Of a stretch of 64,000 nucleotides of DNA, positions 62,661 through 64,000 are shown piece by piece (positions within the stretch are counted from its first letter, which is position 1; every line of letters starts with the position of its first letter). A program made the translations under genes and the position numbers. Origin of the DNA: Actinomadura cremea (GTDB lineage Bacteria; Actinomycetota; Actinomycetes; Streptosporangiales; Streptosporangiaceae). The DNA lies in NCBI RefSeq assembly GCF_014648495.1, contig NZ_BMRF01000004.1, forward strand, positions 310,001-374,000. Direction: 5' to 3'. Below the pieces are notes generated by a model. It searched no databases and was not told where the DNA came from. It saw only the letters and a list, made by a program, of their open reading frames with translations.

Positions 62661-62775
62661 GCAGGACAGATGATCATGTCAGGGGCCCGCACGCGCGGGC
62701 ATCCTCCTGAAGTGGTGGGGCATCTCGTCCGCGCGGCGGATTGTACGAAGGCGCGGGGGGCATACCTTCGAAATC

Positions 62776-63462
62776 ATGAGTCAGTCCACCCCGCAGCCGG
62801 GATCGCCGTCCCCCGGCGGCCCGAAGGACCCGGTGCCCGCCTCGCGTCCCGACCGTCCGGCGGCCCCCGGTGTCCGCGCGTCCGACGCCGAGCGGGAGGC
62901 GGTGGTCGAGCGGTTGCGGGTCGCGTCCGTCGAGGGCCGGCTGACCTTCGAGGAGCTCACCGAGCGGACCGAGGCCGCCTACGCCGCCGTCACCCGCGAC
63001 GACCTCGAGAACATCACCGCCGACCTGCCCGGCATGGGCGCGCCCGGCGCCGAACCCGCCCCCCTCCAGGTCAAACGCCGCTTCAGCGCCATCATGGGGG
63101 ACTGCAAGGAGCGCATCGTCGGGCGCATCGACGAGCCGCTGGAGGCCGTGTCGGTGATGGGCGACGTCGAACTCGACCTGCGCGGGGCCCAGGTGCCCAC
63201 CGGCGAGGTCCGCGTGCAGGCCACCGCCGTCATGGGCGACGTGAAGATCATCGTCCCGGACGGGATCGCCGTCGAGCTCGACGGCTACGCCTTCCTCGGC
63301 GACCGCAAGGTCGCGGTCCGCGAGTCCGGCGGCGGTGCGCGCGTCCCGGTCGTCCGCGTCACCGCCCGCGCCGTCATGGGCGACGTCAAGATCGTGGACG
63401 ACGAGCACCACGCCCCCGTCCGCCGCGCCCTCAGCGCCTGGTGGCACGACCGCAAGTCCTGA
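62776..63462 (+). CDS. DUF1707 protein with LiaF-like C-terminal domain
   Basis: A 228-residue protein. A Pro/Ser-rich start is followed by the DUF1707 domain (RASDAEREAVVERLRVASVE, GRLTFEELTERTEAAYAAVT). The C-terminal beta domain (~110-215) has three VMGDV-type repeats (IMGDCKE, VMGDVELDL, VMGDVKIIVPDG, VMGDVKIVDDE), as in LiaF/DUF2154 right-handed repeats. No transmembrane helix is present. It may act in envelope-stress signalling; direct evidence is lacking. Confidence 0.85.
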   Translation: MSQSTPQPGSPSPGGPKDPVPASRPDRPAAPGVRASDAEREAVVERLRVASVEGRLTFEELTERTEAAYAAVTRDDLENITADLPGMGAPGAEPAPLQVKRRFSAIMGDCKERIVGRIDEPLEAVSVMGDVELDLRGAQVPTGEVRVQATAVMGDVKIIVPDGIAVELDGYAFLGDRKVAVRESGGGARVPVVRVTARAVMGDVKIVDDEHHAPVRRALSAWWHDRKS

Positions 63463-63466
63463 CGGC

Positions 63467-64000
63467 TCAGCCGTCCCGGCGCGACGTCGCGGCGAGCGAG
63501 CCGAGGAGGCCGAGGGCCTCGGCGCTCGCCGACCCCGGCTCCGCGTGGTAGACGACCAGCTCCTGCCCCGGGCACGAACGCACGTCGAACGTCTGCATCG
63601 TCAACGTCACCGGGCCGACGTCGCGGTGCGCGAAGCGCTTGCGCTCGAGCGCCTTCCCCCGCGCGTCGTGCCGCGCCCACAGCTCCGCGAACTCCGGGCT
63701 CTGGTCGAGCAGCTCGGCCAGCACGTGCCGCACGCGCGGATCGTCCGGGGCCCGGCCGTGCCCGAGCCGGAAACCCGCCACCGAGTTGCGCGCGACGTCG
63801 TGCCAGTCCCGGTAGAACTCCCGCGCGGCCGGGTCGGTGAACACGACGTGCATCAGGTTGCGCGAGTGCGCCCAGTCGTGGAAGAGCGCGTCCGCGATCG
63901 CGTTGGAGGCCAGCACGTCGTAGGCGCGGTTGTAGACGACTGCGGGATTGCTCGGCCACGCGCTCATCAGCTGCAGCAGCCCCGGGTCGACCCGGGCGGG
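63467..64000 (-). CDS. HTH regulator with MmyB-like ligand domain, N-terminus beyond the window
   Basis: About 177 C-terminal codons are visible and the frame continues past 64000. VDPGLLQLMSAWPSNPAVVY, NRAYDVLASNAIADALF and the FTDPAAREFYRDWHDVARNSV region match the MmyB-type ligand-binding domain that follows a Xre helix-turn-helix in actinobacterial regulators. The DNA-binding part should lie to the right of the window. HRDVGPVTLTMQTFDVRSCP and VVYHAEPGS near the end are also typical. Confidence 0.85.
   Translation of the reverse strand, partial: PARVDPGLLQLMSAWPSNPAVVYNRAYDVLASNAIADALFHDWAHSRNLMHVVFTDPAAREFYRDWHDVARNSVAGFRLGHGRAPDDPRVRHVLAELLDQSPEFAELWARHDARGKALERKRFAHRDVGPVTLTMQTFDVRSCPGQELVVYHAEPGSASAEALGLLGSLAATSRRDG

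Overview
The window is about 64 kb of very GC-rich DNA from an actinomycete. A Streptosporangiales/Thermomonosporaceae-like (Actinomadura-type) chromosome fits best. This rests on codon usage (G/C at nearly every third position), frequent GTG/TTG starts, many 4-bp ATGA/GTGA overlaps, the coproporphyrin-type haem pathway (hemE, hemG/cgoX, hemQ/chdC), and actinobacterial families such as DUF3000, DUF1707, DUF4349, TIGR04222-like and HelD. The genus is inference. No rRNA or tRNA genes were seen.

Layout. 1-5.9 kb: truncated ferredoxin-NADP reductase, amino-acid permease, a fatty-acid beta-oxidation pair (thiolase + multifunctional hydratase/dehydrogenase) and an odd sigma-region-2-like membrane protein. 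5.9-13.5 kb: a two-component system, a membrane protein, two abutting gene remnants, a streptomycin-kinase-like protein, and a four-gene lipoprotein/adaptor/ATPase/permease operon that shares an operator-like sequence with the two-component promoter. 13.6-22.3 kb: RNase D, DUF3000, a zinc-ribbon protein, hemE, secreted proteins, then hemG-hemQ. 22.3-29.9 kb: MsrB, a stand-alone LigD-type polymerase, a secreted S15 peptidase, leuA with a probable leaderless attenuator, and a GntR regulator. 30.0-34.7 kb: five tightly packed genes (membrane coiled-coil protein, small membrane protein, TerY-like VWA, PP2C, protein kinase), the most unusual system here. 34.7-47.3 kb: HelD, PhoD, an SDR/TetR pair with duplicated operators, LigC, two convergent RibD-like reductases, glgX, GNAT and DUF4262. 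47.5-54.2 kb: a co-directional cluster of acyl-CoA-dehydrogenase-like, PhnD-like, TusA-like/ferritin-like, ATP-grasp and S15 hydrolase genes.

54.2-60.9 kb is a decay and insertion zone. It holds an IS630 copy with a frameshifted transposase, an FBP zinc-finger protein, a DHA2 drug exporter, a 58-bp perfect palindrome, remnants of TetR, MMPL and serine-recombinase genes, a truncated IS110 transposase joined to a beheaded SGNH hydrolase, and a degenerate three-repeat type I-E-like CRISPR array without cas genes. 61-64 kb returns to ordinary chromosome: AidB-like acyl-CoA dehydrogenase, DUF1707 protein and a truncated MmyB-type regulator.

Functional threads are haem biosynthesis, fatty-acid and acyl-CoA oxidation, leucine synthesis, end-joining-type DNA repair (LigD-like polymerase and LigC, no Ku in the window), and several proteins from antibiotic-resistance-associated families (APH(6)-like, HelD, FBP/FusB-like, DHA2 MFS). 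Resistance itself is not demonstrated. All family names come from reading translated sequence by eye; no database search was run.
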